DNA of 50,336 bases from Curtobacterium luteum (GCF_001475545.1 NZ_LDQC01000083.1:1-50336), one strand, 5' to 3'; counted from the first letter of the stretch, positions 7,809-19,504 are shown. Numbers and translations are program-made. Notes: a model not told the origin generated them from the letters alone.

Positions 7809-8582
7809 CTATGCCTTCCCCCGCATGATCGCCTGCTTGACCTCCGAGATCGCCTTCGTGACCTGGATGCCGCGCGGGCACGCGTCGGTGCAGTTGAAGG
7901 TCGTGCGGCAGCGCCAGACGCCCTCCTTGTCGTTGAGGATGTCGAGACGCACGTCGGCCGCGTCGTCGCGCGAGTCGAAGATGAAGCGGTGCGCGTTGAC
8001 GATCGCCGCCGGGCCGAAGTACTGCCCGTCCGTCCAGAACACCGGGCACGACGACGTGCACGCGGCGCAGAGGATGCACTTCGTGGTGTCGTCGAAGCGG
8101 GCGCGGTCCGCGACGGACTGCACGCGTTCCTTGCCCTTCTCGGGGGCGGAGGATGCCTGGAGGAAGGGCTGCACCTCGCGGTAGGACGCGAAGAACGGCT
8201 CCATGTCGACCACGAGGTCCTTCTCGAGCGGCAGCCCCTTGATGGCCTCGACGTAGATCGGCTTCGAGACGTCGAGGTCCTTGATGAGGGTCTTGCACGC
8301 CAGACGGTTGCGACCGTTGATGCGCATCGCGTCCGAGCCGCAGACGCCGTGCGCGCAGGAGCGGCGGAACGTGAGCGAACCGTCCTGCTCCCACTTGATC
8401 TGGTGCAGTGCGTCGAGGATGCGGTCGGTGGGCAGCATCATCACGTCGAAGTCCTGCCAGCGCGGCTCGTCGTCGACGTCCGGGTCGAACCGGCGGACGA
8501 TGATCGTGACGGGGAACGATCCGGGAGGGGCGTCCTGCACGGTCTTGGTGCGGGGGGCGTCGGAGACCAGGGTGTCGGTCAT
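7809..8582 (-). CDS. sdhB: Succinate dehydrogenase iron-sulfur subunit
   Basis: Electron-transfer subunit of respiratory complex II at the inner face of the membrane, 257 residues. It has the [2Fe-2S] cluster ligands in RRSCAHGVCGSDAM with a further Cys in RLACKT. The [4Fe-4S]/[3Fe-4S] ligands are in CILCAACTSSCPVFW and CRTTFNCTDACPRG. The ATG start at 8582 shares one base with the sdhA stop. It is the last gene of sdhC-D-A-B. The first 30 residues are a non-conserved polar extension. Confidence 0.97.
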   Translation of the reverse strand: MTDTLVSDAPRTKTVQDAPPGSFPVTIIVRRFDPDVDDEPRWQDFDVMMLPTDRILDALHQIKWEQDGSLTFRRSCAHGVCGSDAMRINGRNRLACKTLIKDLDVSKPIYVEAIKGLPLEKDLVVDMEPFFASYREVQPFLQASSAPEKGKERVQSVADRARFDDTTKCILCAACTSSCPVFWTDGQYFGPAAIVNAHRFIFDSRDDAADVRLDILNDKEGVWRCRTTFNCTDACPRGIQVTKAISEVKQAIMRGKA

Positions 8583-10390
8583 CAGTACTTCCTCTCCATC
8601 GGCTCGTAGCGCGTCACCACGACGGGCTTCCAGTCGAGCGTGATGTGGTCGTCGGCGAGTGACGAGTGCGGGTCGCCCGTCAGGTACGCCATGGTGTGCT
8701 GCATGTAGTTCTCGTCGTCGCGCTTCGGGTAGTCGTCGCGCATGTGGCCGCCGCGGCTCTCCTTGCGGTTGCGGGCGGAGTAGACGACGACCTCGGCCAG
8801 GTCGAGCAGGAAGCCGAGCTCGACGGCCTCGAGCAGGTCGGTGTTGAACCGCTTGCCCTTGTCCTGCACGGAGACCTGCAGGAACCGGTTCCGGAGCTCG
8901 TGGATCGTCTCGGTGACCTTCGCGAGCGACTCGTCGGTCCGGAACACCTGCGCGTTCCGGTCCATCTCCTCCTGGAGTTCCTTGCGGAGCGCCGCCACGC
9001 GCTCGGTGCCGGTCGACGCGCGGAGCTGGTCGAGCATGTCCTTCACGCCCCGCTCGGGGTGCTCCGGAAGGGGCAGGAACTCGGCGGTCTGCACGTACTC
9101 CGCCGCGTTGTTGCCCGAGCGCTTGCCGAACACGTTGATGTCGAGCAGCGAGTTCGTGCCGAGGCGGTTCGAGCCGTGCACGGACACGCAGGCGCACTCG
9201 CCGGCGGCGTAGAGCCCGGGCACGACCGTGGTGTTGTCGTACAGGACCTCGGCCTTGACGTTGGTCGGGATGCCGCCCATCGCGTAGTGCGCGGTCGGCA
9301 TGACCGGCACCGGCTCGACGACCGGGTCGACACCGAGGTAGGTCCGGGCGAACTCGGTGATGTCCGGCAGCTTGGTCTCGAGGACCTCCGCCCCGAGGTG
9401 CGTGCAGTCGAGGAGCACGTAGTCCTTGTTCGGACCGGCGCCACGGCCCTCGGCGACCTCCTGCACCATGCACCGGGCGACGATGTCGCGTGGTGCGAGG
9501 TCCTTGATGGTCGGGGCGTACCGCTCCATGAAGCGCTCGCCCGAGGCGTTGCGGAGGATCGCCCCCTCACCGCGGGCGCCCTCGGTCAGGAGGATGCCGA
9601 GGCCGGCCAGCCCGGTCGGGTGGAACTGGAAGAACTCCATGTCCTCGAGGGGGAGTCCGGTGCGCCAGACGATGCCGACGCCGTCGCCCGTGAGCGTGTG
9701 CGCGTTCGACGTCGTCTTGAACATCTTGCCGAAGCCACCGGTGGCAAAGATCATCGCCTTGGCGTGGAAGACGTGCAGCTCACCGGTCGCGAGCTCGAAC
9801 GCCACGACGCCGGCGGGCTGCTTGCGGGTGACGCCGTCGTCGCCCGTGACGTCGACCATGATGAGGTCCAGCGCGTAGAACTCGTTGAAGAAGTTCACGC
9901 CGAGCTTCACGCAGTTCTGGAAGAGCGTCTGCAGGATCATGTGCCCCGTGCGGTCCGCCGCGTAGCAGGCCCGGCGCACGGGGGACTTGCCGTGGTCGCG
10001 CGTGTGGCCGCCGAAGCGCCGCTGGTCGATCTTGCCCTCGGGCGTGCGGTTGAACGGCAGGCCCATGTTCTCGAGGTCGATGACGGCGTCGATGGCCTCC
10101 TTCGCGAGGATCTCGGCGGCGTCCTGGTCGACGAGGTAGTCGCCGCCCTTGATCGTGTCGAACGTGTGCCACTCCCACGAGTCCTCTTCGACGTTCGCGA
10201 GGGCCGCCGCCATGCCGCCCTGCGCCGCACCGGTGTGCGAACGCGTCGGGTAGAGCTTCGAGATCACGGCCGTCTTCGCCTTCGGACCGGCCTCGATGGC
10301 AGCGCGCATGCCAGCGCCGCCCGCGCCGATGATGACGATGTCGAACTGGTGGTGGTGCACGGTGATGTCTGACGGGGTGTTTGCAGGCAC
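8582..10390 (-). CDS. sdhA: Succinate dehydrogenase flavoprotein subunit
   Basis: Catalytic subunit that oxidises succinate to fumarate, 602 residues. The N-terminal FAD-binding motif is [13 protein letters not shown] (19-31). The His that carries covalent FAD lies in [11 protein letters not shown], residue 52. Substrate-site motifs include [19 protein letters not shown] and [15 protein letters not shown]. The start is GTG 10390 with a GAAAGA purine run upstream; upstream in-frame sequence overlaps sdhD and is not conserved-looking. The 41-nt gap to sdhD shows no terminator. Confidence 0.97.
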   Translation of the reverse strand: MPANTPSDITVHHHQFDIVIIGAGGAGMRAAIEAGPKAKTAVISKLYPTRSHTGAAQGGMAAALANVEEDSWEWHTFDTIKGGDYLVDQDAAEILAKEAIDAVIDLENMGLPFNRTPEGKIDQRRFGGHTRDHGKSPVRRACYAADRTGHMILQTLFQNCVKLGVNFFNEFYALDLIMVDVTGDDGVTRKQPAGVVAFELATGELHVFHAKAMIFATGGFGKMFKTTSNAHTLTGDGVGIVWRTGLPLEDMEFFQFHPTGLAGLGILLTEGARGEGAILRNASGERFMERYAPTIKDLAPRDIVARCMVQEVAEGRGAGPNKDYVLLDCTHLGAEVLETKLPDITEFARTYLGVDPVVEPVPVMPTAHYAMGGIPTNVKAEVLYDNTTVVPGLYAAGECACVSVHGSNRLGTNSLLDINVFGKRSGNNAAEYVQTAEFLPLPEHPERGVKDMLDQLRASTGTERVAALRKELQEEMDRNAQVFRTDESLAKVTETIHELRNRFLQVSVQDKGKRFNTDLLEAVELGFLLDLAEVVVYSARNRKESRGGHMRDDYPKRDDENYMQHTMAYLTGDPHSSLADDHITLDWKPVVVTRYEPMERKY

Positions 10391-10431
10391 GGGGGTCTTT
10401 CGTTCAGGGGTGGAGCGGGCGTTCGGAGCTG

Positions 10432-10878
10432 CTAGCGGGCCGGGCAGAACGACGGCAGGTCCGCGGCAGCGGCGCCGGCGGGGCACGGGTCGAACGTCCA
10501 GCACACGAGCAGGCCGAGGACGATCAGCGCGACGCACGCGATGAGCATCGCGACGAGGAGCGTCTTCCGGATGCCCGGCTTCGAGACGTAGTCGTTGACG
10601 ATCGTCCGCATGCCGTTCGAGCCGTGCACCAGTGCGAGGACCAGCATCAGCGAGTCCCACACCTGCCAGAAGGGGTTCGCCCACTTGCCGGCGACGAACG
10701 CGAAGTCGATCTGCTTGACGCCCTCGCCCGCCACCATGTTCACGAAGAGGTGGCCGAAGATCAGCACGACGAGCAGGACGCCCGACGCGCGCATGTAGAT
10801 CCAGCCCCACTTCTCCCAGTTGGTGGTCCGGCGGGCAGCCTGTGCGCTGCGGGGCGGTTCGATGGTCTGCGTGGTCAT
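10432..10878 (-). CDS. sdhD: Succinate dehydrogenase hydrophobic membrane anchor subunit
   Basis: A 148-residue membrane subunit that helps bind haem and quinone. Three hydrophobic segments are visible: about 30-48 ([17 protein letters not shown]), 75-92 ([14 protein letters not shown]) and 108-130. The conserved HGSNGMR region in the second segment fits a haem or quinone site. The C-terminus ends in an unusual Cys-containing tail ([10 protein letters not shown]). ATG 10878 follows TAGGAGCACCAG, a good Shine-Dalgarno that overlaps the sdhC stop. The gap to sdhC is 9 nt. Confidence 0.92.
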   Translation of the reverse strand: MTTQTIEPPRSAQAARRTTNWEKWGWIYMRASGVLLVVLIFGHLFVNMVAGEGVKQIDFAFVAGKWANPFWQVWDSLMLVLALVHGSNGMRTIVNDYVSKPGIRKTLLVAMLIACVALIVLGLLVCWTFDPCPAGAAAADLPSFCPAR

Positions 10879-10887
10879 CTGGTGCTC

Positions 10888-11337
10888 CTACTGGAAGTCC
10901 GCGACGAGGTTCATCAGCTGGCGCGGCAGGAAGCCCGCGATCGCGATCGCCCAGAGGACGAGGACGATCCAGAACATCGCGCGCTGGTACTTCGGCCCCT
11001 TCGACCAGAAGTCCACCAGGATGATGCGCAGCCCGTTGAACGCGTGGAACACGATCGCCATGACGAGGGCGATCTCGCCCAGGTTCATGATCGGCGTCTT
11101 GTACTGGCCGATCACCGCGTTGTAGGCCTCGGGGGAGACCCGCACGAGTGCCGTGTCGAGGATGTGCACGAGCAGGAAGAAGTAGATCGCGACGCCGGTG
11201 ATGCGGTGGAGCACCCACGACCACATCCCGGTCGAAGCCCGGTACAGGGTGCCTTGCGGCGTGCGAGAGGCGCGGGGCGCCTCGATCGTCACGCGGGGTT
11301 CAGCGGTTGCCGTCCCCCCTGCGGTCTGCTCGGCCAT
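10888..11337 (-). CDS. sdhC: Succinate dehydrogenase cytochrome b556 subunit
   Basis: First gene of the sdh operon, a 149-residue membrane anchor. [20 protein letters not shown] shows the family motif SxxHRxTG, and the following HILD and HAFNGLR segments supply candidate haem and quinone ligands. Three hydrophobic segments are seen. The polar N-terminus (about 1-32) is longer than in many relatives. A strong GGGAGGA Shine-Dalgarno precedes ATG 11337. A TAGGAT element further upstream predicts a leader of about 65 nt. Confidence 0.93.
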   Translation of the reverse strand: MAEQTAGGTATAEPRVTIEAPRASRTPQGTLYRASTGMWSWVLHRITGVAIYFFLLVHILDTALVRVSPEAYNAVIGQYKTPIMNLGEIALVMAIVFHAFNGLRIILVDFWSKGPKYQRAMFWIVLVLWAIAIAGFLPRQLMNLVADFQ

Positions 11338-11409
11338 GAGCGAGTCCTCCCGTAGGACGGGCCCGCCGATCGGCGAGCCGTTGCCGTTGGTGTTCTGTGG
11401 AACACCCCC

Positions 11410-11415
11410 ATCCTA
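11410..11415 (-). promoter_or_regulatory. Possible -10 element of the sdh operon
   Basis: TAGGAT on the minus strand lies about 73 nt before the sdhC start and overlaps the 3' end of the neighbouring glycosyltransferase gene. No convincing -35 box is seen. Confidence 0.4.
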
Positions 11416-12651
11416 TGCTCGCGCACTGACGTTCTCGTGCCAACGTGCCCGGACCGCCCGCGCCGCCGCCGGCGGCGCCCCGATCGTCCGCGCCGTGTCG
11501 TGGTGCGCGAGCAGTTGGTCGCCGACGGCCTCCCACGTCGTCCCCTCGACGCGGAGCCGCCCGGCCGATCCCATCCGGGCCGCGAGCGCACGGTCGTGGT
11601 GGAGCCGGAGCACCGCCCGGCGGAGCCCCTGGGGCTCGTCGGGGTCGTACAGGTCGCCGTCGAGTCCGGGAGCGACGAGGTCGACCGGCCCGCCGGACGC
11701 GGGTGCGACGACCGGCAGACCCGTCGCGTGCGCCTCCTGCAGGGTCTGCCCGAAGGTCTCGGCGGGCCCGGTGTGGACGAAGACGTCGAGAGCCGCGTAG
11801 GCGTCGGCCAGCACGTCGCCCCGCAGCGGCCCGGTGAAGTGCACGTCGAGGTGCCGGAGGCGACGCTCCAGCAGCGGCCGGGAGGGACCCCCTCCCGCCA
11901 CCACTACCCGGATGCCCGGGATCCCGCCGAGCTCGGCGAGCCGCTCGACCTCCTTCTCCGGTGCGAGCCGCCCCACGTACCCCACGATCGTCTCCCCACC
12001 CGGGGCGAGCCGCCGCCGAAGCGCGCGGACGTGCGCCGCGTCGCGGCGTCCGGGGTGGAACAGCGCGGTGTCGACGCCGCGGCCCCACCGCGCGACGCGA
12101 GGGACGCCGTCCTCGGCGAGCATCGCCGCGGTGGCGCTCGACGGGGCGAGCGTCAACGACGCCCCCTCGTGGATCCGCCCGAGGATCCTCCGCACCAGCG
12201 GGACGGTCGCGGTCAGGCCGTTGCGGCGGGCGAACCCGACCACGTCGGTCTGGAAGACGGCGACGGAGGGGATGCCGAGCCTCCCGGCCGCCGTGATGGC
12301 GCGCCCGCCCAGCAGGAACGGACTCGCGGCGTGGAGCACGTCGGCGCCGGAGGCGGCGAGGATCGTGTCGAGGACCGGGTGGGGGAGGGCGACCGGGAAC
12401 TGGCGGTAGGCGACCGCGGGCACGCGGTGCACGTCGTAGCCGTTGAACCGCTCGACGTGGTCCTTCGGTCGGAGCTGCGCGATGCCCGGGGTGTCCGGCG
12501 CGATGACGACCGCCCTGTGGCCGCGGAGCCGCAGGTGGTCGAGCACCGCGATGACGCTCGTGGTCACGCCGTTGAGGGTGGGCAGGAAGCTCTCGGTCAC
12601 GACGGCGACGGTCCGTTGGGACGTGCCGCGCTCCACGCTGCGTGCGCTCAT
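11413..12651 (-). CDS. GT4-family glycosyltransferase, probably GDP-mannose dependent
   Basis: A 412-residue cytoplasmic or membrane-associated glycosyltransferase of GT-B fold. The N-terminal half has TESFLPTLNGVTTSV and HAASPFLLGG. The C-terminal donor domain has VGYVGRLAPEKEVERL and the nucleotide-sugar motif HTGPAETFGQTLQEAHATGLP with the EX7E acid pair. These resemble MgtA/PimB-type alpha-mannosyltransferases that build mannolipids in actinobacteria. The divergent gene makes GDP-mannose, which supports mannose as the donor sugar. The start is uncertain: ATG 12651 is chosen because the conserved N-terminus begins about 14 residues later, but 12663 and 12756 are also open. Confidence 0.87.
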   Translation of the reverse strand: MSARSVERGTSQRTVAVVTESFLPTLNGVTTSVIAVLDHLRLRGHRAVVIAPDTPGIAQLRPKDHVERFNGYDVHRVPAVAYRQFPVALPHPVLDTILAASGADVLHAASPFLLGGRAITAAGRLGIPSVAVFQTDVVGFARRNGLTATVPLVRRILGRIHEGASLTLAPSSATAAMLAEDGVPRVARWGRGVDTALFHPGRRDAAHVRALRRRLAPGGETIVGYVGRLAPEKEVERLAELGGIPGIRVVVAGGGPSRPLLERRLRHLDVHFTGPLRGDVLADAYAALDVFVHTGPAETFGQTLQEAHATGLPVVAPASGGPVDLVAPGLDGDLYDPDEPQGLRRAVLRLHHDRALAARMGSAGRLRVEGTTWEAVGDQLLAHHDTARTIGAPPAAARAVRARWHENVSARA

Positions 12652-12802
12652 GGTGCGACCCATGCTCCGGGTGCGCCGTGACGGGGCGGTGGGGGCCGCG
12701 TGAACGATGGGCACGGCGGGGGTGAACAGGTCGTGCCGTGTTGCGGGAGCGCGCATGCGGGAAACGTGCGGTCGTCGCCCAGGGACCGCCGCGGCGGACC
12801 GG

Positions 12803-12808
12803 TACGGT
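12803..12808 (+). promoter_or_regulatory. -10 element for leaderless manC
   Basis: TACGGT lies 6 nt before GTG 12815, inside the divergent intergenic region shared with the glycosyltransferase gene. Confidence 0.6.
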
Positions 12809-12814
12809 GAGCGG

Positions 12815-13930
12815 GTGACCGACGAGCTCAGCGACTTCTACGCGATCATCCCCGCCGGCGGCATCGGCTCGCGGCTCTGGCCCCTGTCGCGTGCGGACGC
12901 GCCGAAGTTCCTGCACGACCTGACCGGGTCCGGGACGTCGCTGCTGCGGCAGACGTGGGACCGACTGGCGCCGCTCGCCGGCGACCAGCGGATCATGGTC
13001 GTCACCGGGCGCGCGCACCGTGCCGCGGTCGAGTCGCAGCTGCCCGGTGTCGCGGACCACAACGTCGTGCTCGAGAGCGAGCCGAAGGACTCCACCGCTG
13101 CGATCGGTCTCGCCGCGGCGATCCTGCGCCGTCGCGAGCCCGACGTCGTCGTCGGGTCGTTCGCCGCCGACCACGTGATCGGGGACGCCCGCGGGTTCCG
13201 ACGCTCGGTTCGCGAGGCCGTCGCCGCGGCTCGAGCCGGGTACGTCACGACCATCGGCATCACGCCGACCGAGCCGGCGATCGGGTTCGGCTACATCCAC
13301 GCCCACGGCGACACCATCGGGATCGACGGCGCCCCGACCGCACACGCGGTGCGGTCGTTCGTCGAGAAGCCCGACCTCGACACCGCCCGCTCCTACCTCG
13401 AGCAGGGCACGTACCTCTGGAACGCCGGCATGTTCATCGCACGTGCGGACGTGCTGCTCGCCGAGATCGGCCGGACGAAGCCCGACCTGCTCGCCGGCAT
13501 CGAGGAGCTCGCCGACGCCTGGGACACGTCGTCGCGTGGCGCGGTCGTCGACGCCGTGTGGCCGGGGCTCGAGAAGATCGCGATCGACTACACCGTGGCG
13601 GAACCCGCCGCGGCCGCCGGTCGGATGGCCGTCGTGCCCGGGGACTTCGACTGGGACGACGTCGGCGACTTCGCGTCGCTCGCGAAGCTGCAGTCGGGCG
13701 GACGGGCGAACAACCTCGCCGTGCTCGGGGACGGCGCCCGCATCCTGGCGGACTCGTCGAGCGGCATCGTGGTGTCGCACAGCCAGCGGCTGATCTCGCT
13801 CATCGGGGTCGAGGACATCGTCGTCGTGGACACCCCCGACGCCCTCCTCGTGACCACCAGCGCGAACGCCCAGCGGGTCAAGGGTGTGGTGGACGCACTG
13901 AAGATCAGCGGCCGCGGCGACGTCCTGTAG
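12815..13930 (+). CDS. manC: Mannose-1-phosphate guanylyltransferase
   Basis: Makes GDP-mannose from mannose-1-phosphate and GTP for mannosylation of lipids and glycans. The 371-residue protein begins with the nucleotidyltransferase signature IIPAGGIGSRLWPLSR. It continues with FAADHVIGD, the VEKPDL motif and FDWDDVGDF, all typical of the family. It lacks the C-terminal phosphomannose isomerase domain of bifunctional enzymes. GTG 12815 is preferred because TACGGT stands six bases upstream and the conserved N-terminus follows at once. A mutase that could supply the substrate is encoded at 24379. Confidence 0.93.
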   Translation: MTDELSDFYAIIPAGGIGSRLWPLSRADAPKFLHDLTGSGTSLLRQTWDRLAPLAGDQRIMVVTGRAHRAAVESQLPGVADHNVVLESEPKDSTAAIGLAAAILRRREPDVVVGSFAADHVIGDARGFRRSVREAVAAARAGYVTTIGITPTEPAIGFGYIHAHGDTIGIDGAPTAHAVRSFVEKPDLDTARSYLEQGTYLWNAGMFIARADVLLAEIGRTKPDLLAGIEELADAWDTSSRGAVVDAVWPGLEKIAIDYTVAEPAAAAGRMAVVPGDFDWDDVGDFASLAKLQSGGRANNLAVLGDGARILADSSSGIVVSHSQRLISLIGVEDIVVVDTPDALLVTTSANAQRVKGVVDALKISGRGDVL

Positions 13931-14040
13931 CGCTCCATCACGAAAAGCGTTTGACGGCACGTGAACACTGGCGTCGCGTTACGGGCACGTTTCCGCCTGA
14001 TCGCGATCCCGTAACCGATCGCGAGCCCGTCAGCAGGGGG

Positions 14041-14070
14041 TTCTGTACCGGTCGGACTGTCGTGTACTGT
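14041..14070 (+). promoter_or_regulatory. Candidate promoter of the nucleoside transport operon
   Basis: TACTGT (14065-14070) preceded at 18 nt by TTCTGT (14041-14046). The match to -35 is weak. The leader would be about 50 nt and ends in the GGAGGA Shine-Dalgarno of the lipoprotein gene. Confidence 0.35.
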
Positions 14071-14127
14071 CGCCACGATCGCCCGGAACCACAGCTCCGG
14101 GCCAACGCCCCCGGAGGAATCACCCAA

Positions 14128-15201
14128 GTGTCATCCCGCACCCGAAAGATCGCGCTCAGCGGCCTCGCACTCGTCGGCACCGTCGCCGTCCTCGCCGGCT
14201 GCTCCGCCGCCCCGTCCGACAATGCCTCGGCCAAGAAGACCGACTTCCGTCCCTGCATGGTCTCCGACTCCGGCGGCTTCGACGACAAGTCCTTCAACCA
14301 GCTCGGCTACGAGGGCCTGCAGGACGCAGCCAAGGAACTCGGCGCGACCTACAAGTCCGCCGAGTCGAAGGACTCGACGGTCTACGACTCGAACATCGAG
14401 CAGCTGATCAACCAGAACTGCAAGCTCATCGTCACCGTCGGCTTCAACCTCGCCGACGCCACGAAGAAGCAGGCCGCTGCGAACCCCGACACCGACTTCG
14501 CGATCATCGACGACAACTCGATCAAGGCGAAGAACGTCAAGCCCATCACCTTCGACACCTCGCAGGCGGCGTTCCTCGCCGGCTACGCGGCCGCGTCGTA
14601 CTCGAAGTCCGGCGTCGTCGGCACCTTCGGCGGCATGCAGATCCCGACCGTCACCATCTTCATGGACGGCTTCGCGGACGGCGTGAAGTACTACAACGAG
14701 CAGAAGAAGAAGGACGTCAAGGTCGTCGGCTGGGACGTCGACAGCCAGAAGGGCTCCTTCACCGGTGGCTTCGAGGCCGGCACCCAGGCCAAGGCCGTCG
14801 CGCAGACGCTCCTCGACCAGGACGCCGACGTCATCCTGCCCGTCGGTGGCCCGATCTACCAGTCGGCGGCCGAGGCCATCAAGGACGCGAACAACGGCTC
14901 CGTCCTGATCGGTGCGGACAGCGACCTCTACGAGGCCGACCCCCGCTACAAGGACATCGCGTTCACGTCCGTCGAGAAGGGCATGCGTCCCGCGACCCGC
15001 GACGTCGTCGAGCAGGCCGCAAAGGGCGACTACTCGAACACGCCGTACGTCGGCACGCTGAAGAACGAGGGCGTCGGCATCGCCCCGTTCCACGACTACG
15101 CCTCCAAGGTCGACAGCGGCCTCGAGGGCGAGCTCGACAAGATCAAGTCCGGCATCATCGACGGCTCGATCACGGTCAAGACCGAAGCGACCGTCAAGTA
15201 A
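14128..15201 (+). CDS. BMP-family nucleoside ABC transporter substrate-binding lipoprotein
   Basis: Extracellular lipoprotein that probably captures nucleosides for the ABC importer encoded downstream, 357 residues. The signal peptide ends in a lipobox, LAGC, with the lipidated Cys near residue 24. The mature protein shows BMP-family features: DSGGFDDKSFNQ, VTVGFNLADATKKQA, TFGGMQIPTVTIFMDGFADG and ILPVGGPIYQSAAEA. GTG 14128 is set by GGAGGA (14113-14118). A hairpin after the stop separates it from the ATPase gene and could raise its level relative to the transporter. Substrate assignment rests on the salvage genes in the same run. Confidence 0.93.
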   Translation: MSSRTRKIALSGLALVGTVAVLAGCSAAPSDNASAKKTDFRPCMVSDSGGFDDKSFNQLGYEGLQDAAKELGATYKSAESKDSTVYDSNIEQLINQNCKLIVTVGFNLADATKKQAAANPDTDFAIIDDNSIKAKNVKPITFDTSQAAFLAGYAAASYSKSGVVGTFGGMQIPTVTIFMDGFADGVKYYNEQKKKDVKVVGWDVDSQKGSFTGGFEAGTQAKAVAQTLLDQDADVILPVGGPIYQSAAEAIKDANNGSVLIGADSDLYEADPRYKDIAFTSVEKGMRPATRDVVEQAAKGDYSNTPYVGTLKNEGVGIAPFHDYASKVDSGLEGELDKIKSGIIDGSITVKTEATVK

Positions 15202-15210
15202 CACCACGGA

Positions 15211-15240
15211 TGCGGGCGGGGGAGGAATCCCTCGCCCGCA
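15211..15240 (+). terminator. Attenuator-like hairpin after the binding-protein gene
   Basis: TGCGGGCG pairs with CGCCCGCA, extended inward past one mismatch, 9 nt after the stop. No T-tract. Such a structure between a binding protein and its transporter genes fits partial termination or mRNA stabilisation. Confidence 0.55.
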
Positions 15241-15278
15241 TTCCCGTGCCCCGACACGAGGAACTGCGCAGCACAGAC

Positions 15279-16795
<1,517 letters not shown>

Positions 16796-16799
<4 letters not shown>

Positions 16800-18196
16800 G
16801 CACCACGCCACCCGAGAACAGCGCGCGCAGCACGCAGCCCGACACCAGCGCGAGCAGCACGCAGCCCGACACCAGCGCGAGCAGCACGCAGCCCGAGCAG
16901 ACCCCGGTCACCGACGACCGTCTGCAGGAGGAGGCTGCGACGCCCCACCTCATGACGGACTCGGCGGCCGACTCCGAGCGTCGCGCCGGCGGCGACCGGT
17001 GGAGCACCGCGCTCCAGGGCATCGTCAACGGGTCGGTGCTCGTCACCGTCCTCGCCGTCGTGCTCGCCCTCGTGGCGTGCGGCGTCCTCATCGCCGTCAC
17101 GGACGAGAACGTCCGTGCGGCCGCCGGGTACTTCTTCGCCCGGCCGTCGGACACGTTCCAGGCGATCGGCTCCTCGGTCGGCGGAGCCTACGCCTCGCTG
17201 TTCCAGGGCTCGGTCGTCAACTTCGGGGCGAGCTCCTTCGCGCAGGCGATCGTCCCTATCACGCGGTCGCTCGACTACGCCGTGCCGCTCGTCGCCGCCG
17301 GCCTCGGCATCGCGGTCTCGTTCCGCGCCGGCCTGTTCAACATCGGCGGCCAGGGGCAGATCCTCATGGGCGCCGCGGCGGCCGGCTGGGTCGGGTTCTC
17401 GTTCGACCTCCCCGCGATCGTGCACATCCCGCTGACGATCATCGCCGGCATCGTGGGCGGTGCGGTCTGGGGCGGGATCGTCGGCCTCCTCAAGGCCCGC
17501 ACCGGCGCCAACGAGGTCGTCCTCACGATCATGCTCAACTACGTCGGGCTCTACCTCGTCAGCTACATGCTGCGCACGCCGGGGCTGCTGCAGGCGAACG
17601 GCAGCCCGAACCCGATCTCGCCCGCCATGAAGGACAGCTCGGTGCTGCCGCAGCTGTTCGGCCCGCGGTACGGCATCGACCTCGGGTTCGTCGTGGCGAT
17701 CATCGCCGTCGTCGTGGTGTGGTGGCTGCTGAACAAGTCGTCGCTCGGCTTCCGGTTCCGCACGATCGGCGAGAACCCCCGTGCCGCCCGGGTCGCCGGC
17801 ATGAGTGTCCCGTCGCTGACCATCTGGGTCATGCTCATCTCGGGTGCCCTCGTCGGCATCGCGGGTGCGTACCAGGTGCAGGGCGCGGTGACGAGCGGCT
17901 TCACCTCGAACATCGACGCCGGCATCGGCTTCGACGCCATCACGGTCGCGCTCCTCGGGCGTTCGAAGCCGTGGGGCGTGTTCTGGGCCGCGATCCTCTT
18001 CGGCGTGCTGAAGAACGGCGGCTACGCGATGCAGGCCGCGAACGGCATCCCGATCGACATCGTCGGGGTCATCCAGGCCCTCATCGTCCTGTTCATCGCG
18101 GCCCCGCCGCTCGTCCGCGCGATCTTCCGGATCCCGCAGCCGGGCGCCCGCCGCCGAACCCGCACCAAGCAGAGCAAGAAGGCGGTCGCCGCGTGA
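16796..18196 (+). CDS. Nucleoside ABC transporter permease 1
   Basis: A 466-residue integral membrane subunit of the BMP-type importer. Residues 1-60 are a cytoplasmic low-complexity head with nine-residue repeats SSTQPDTSA. At least eight hydrophobic segments follow. The family region GLFNIGGQGQILMGAAAAGW lies near 178-197, and GENPRAARVAGMS is the cytoplasmic coupling loop. The GTG start overlaps the ATPase stop (GTGA) and the stop overlaps the next permease, so the three are coupled. Confidence 0.92.
16829..16897 (+). repeat. 27-bp tandem repeat in the permease N-terminus
   Basis: Two full copies (16829-16855, 16856-16882) and a partial third copy of a 27-nt unit beginning AGCACGCAGCCCGAC. 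It is in frame and encodes the STQPDTSAS nonapeptide. Confidence 0.85.
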
Positions 18197-19485
18197 GCAC
18201 CATGACCCCCACCGCGGTCCCCGCACTGCCCGCCCAGGGCCGCGACCTCGAGACCACCCGCAGCTGGAAGACCGCGATCGGGTACGGCGTGTTCACCGTG
18301 ATCGCGTTGCTGCTCTTCGGCCTCGCGCACCGGCCGGGCACGGCGACCTTCCGCCTGTCGTCCACGGGTGACTTCTTCGCCCTGCCGAACCTGCCGCTGC
18401 CGTCCACGGCGACCGGGATCGTCGTCATCGTGCTCCTCGCGCTGGCCACCGTCTACGCGGTCGTCGAGACGCGCGCGAACCGTCGGGTCCGCCTCTGGGT
18501 GACCGCGCTGTTCGCGATCGTGTTCGTCGTGGGCTTCCTCGCCTGGGCGGTCGCGGGTGACTCGATCACGATCCCGGGCATGCTGGTCGGCGCGCTCGGA
18601 CTCAGCGTCCCGCTCGTGTTCGGTGCCCTCGGCGGCGTCATCTCCGAGCGGGTCGGCGTCGTCAACATCGCGATCGAGGGCCAGTTCCTCGCCGGCGCGT
18701 TCACCTCGGCCCTCGTCGCGTCCGTCACGGGTACGCCCTGGGCGGGCCTCGTCGGCGCGGTCGTCGCGGGCGTCCTGGTGTCGTTCATCCTCGCGGCGTT
18801 CAGCATCAAGTACCTCGTCGACCAGGTCATCGTCGGCGTCGTCATCAACGCGTTCGTCTCCGGCCTGACCGGATTCCTGTACTCGCAGGTGCTGTCGCCG
18901 AACGAGTCGACGCTCAACGTGGGTCTGCGGTTCCCGAAGCTCGAGATCCCGCTGCTGCACCAGATCCCGATCATCGGCCCGATCTTCTTCGAGCAGACCG
19001 TCGTGGTGTACCTGGCGTACGTCGCGGTGGCGGTCGTCACGTTCTGCCTGTTCAAGACCCGCTGGGGCCTCCGCCTCCGCTCGGTCGGGGAGCACCCGCA
19101 GGCAGCGGACACGGTCGGCATCAACGTGAACCGCACCCGGTTCTGGAACGTGTCGCTCGCCGGAGCCATCGCCGGCCTCGGCGGTGCCTACTTCACGCTC
19201 GACGCCGTGGGCGGCTTCACGAAGGACATGACCGCCGGCGCCGGCTACATCGCCCTCGCCGCCGTCATCTTCGGCCGCTGGGACCCGATCCGCGCGACCC
19301 TCGCGGCCCTGCTGTTCGGCTTCGCGTCGAACCTGCAGAACGCACTGAGCGTCGTGCAGGGGTCGCCCGTCCCGAGCGAGTTCCTGCTCATGTTGCCGTA
19401 CGTGGTCACGATCCTCGCGGTCGCCGGCCTGGTCGGGCAGGTGCGCGGCCCCGCCGCGGCCGGCAAGCCCTACATCAAGAGCTGA
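18193..19485 (+). CDS. Nucleoside ABC transporter permease 2
   Basis: A 430-residue second membrane subunit, similar in layout to permease 1. It has about ten hydrophobic segments, the family loop RVGVVNIAIEGQFLAGAF near 154-171 and the coupling loop GEHPQAADTVGINV. GTG 18193 overlaps the previous stop by four bases. A possible alternative is ATG 18202. The stop is followed within three bases by a half-copy of the GACTGGAGGC repeat, which leads into cdd. Confidence 0.92.
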   Translation: MSTMTPTAVPALPAQGRDLETTRSWKTAIGYGVFTVIALLLFGLAHRPGTATFRLSSTGDFFALPNLPLPSTATGIVVIVLLALATVYAVVETRANRRVRLWVTALFAIVFVVGFLAWAVAGDSITIPGMLVGALGLSVPLVFGALGGVISERVGVVNIAIEGQFLAGAFTSALVASVTGTPWAGLVGAVVAGVLVSFILAAFSIKYLVDQVIVGVVINAFVSGLTGFLYSQVLSPNESTLNVGLRFPKLEIPLLHQIPIIGPIFFEQTVVVYLAYVAVAVVTFCLFKTRWGLRLRSVGEHPQAADTVGINVNRTRFWNVSLAGAIAGLGGAYFTLDAVGGFTKDMTAGAGYIALAAVIFGRWDPIRATLAALLFGFASNLQNALSVVQGSPVPSEFLLMLPYVVTILAVAGLVGQVRGPAAAGKPYIKS

Positions 19486-19487
19486 CG

Positions 19488-19501
19488 GACTGGAGGCACG
19501 G
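19488..19501 (+). repeat. Half-copy of the palindromic repeat acting as cdd Shine-Dalgarno
   Basis: GACTGGAGGCACGG is identical to one arm of the 5019-5058 palindrome. Its GGAGG lies 8 nt before ATG 19505, an ideal ribosome-binding position. Confidence 0.75.
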
Positions 19502-19504
19502 CAC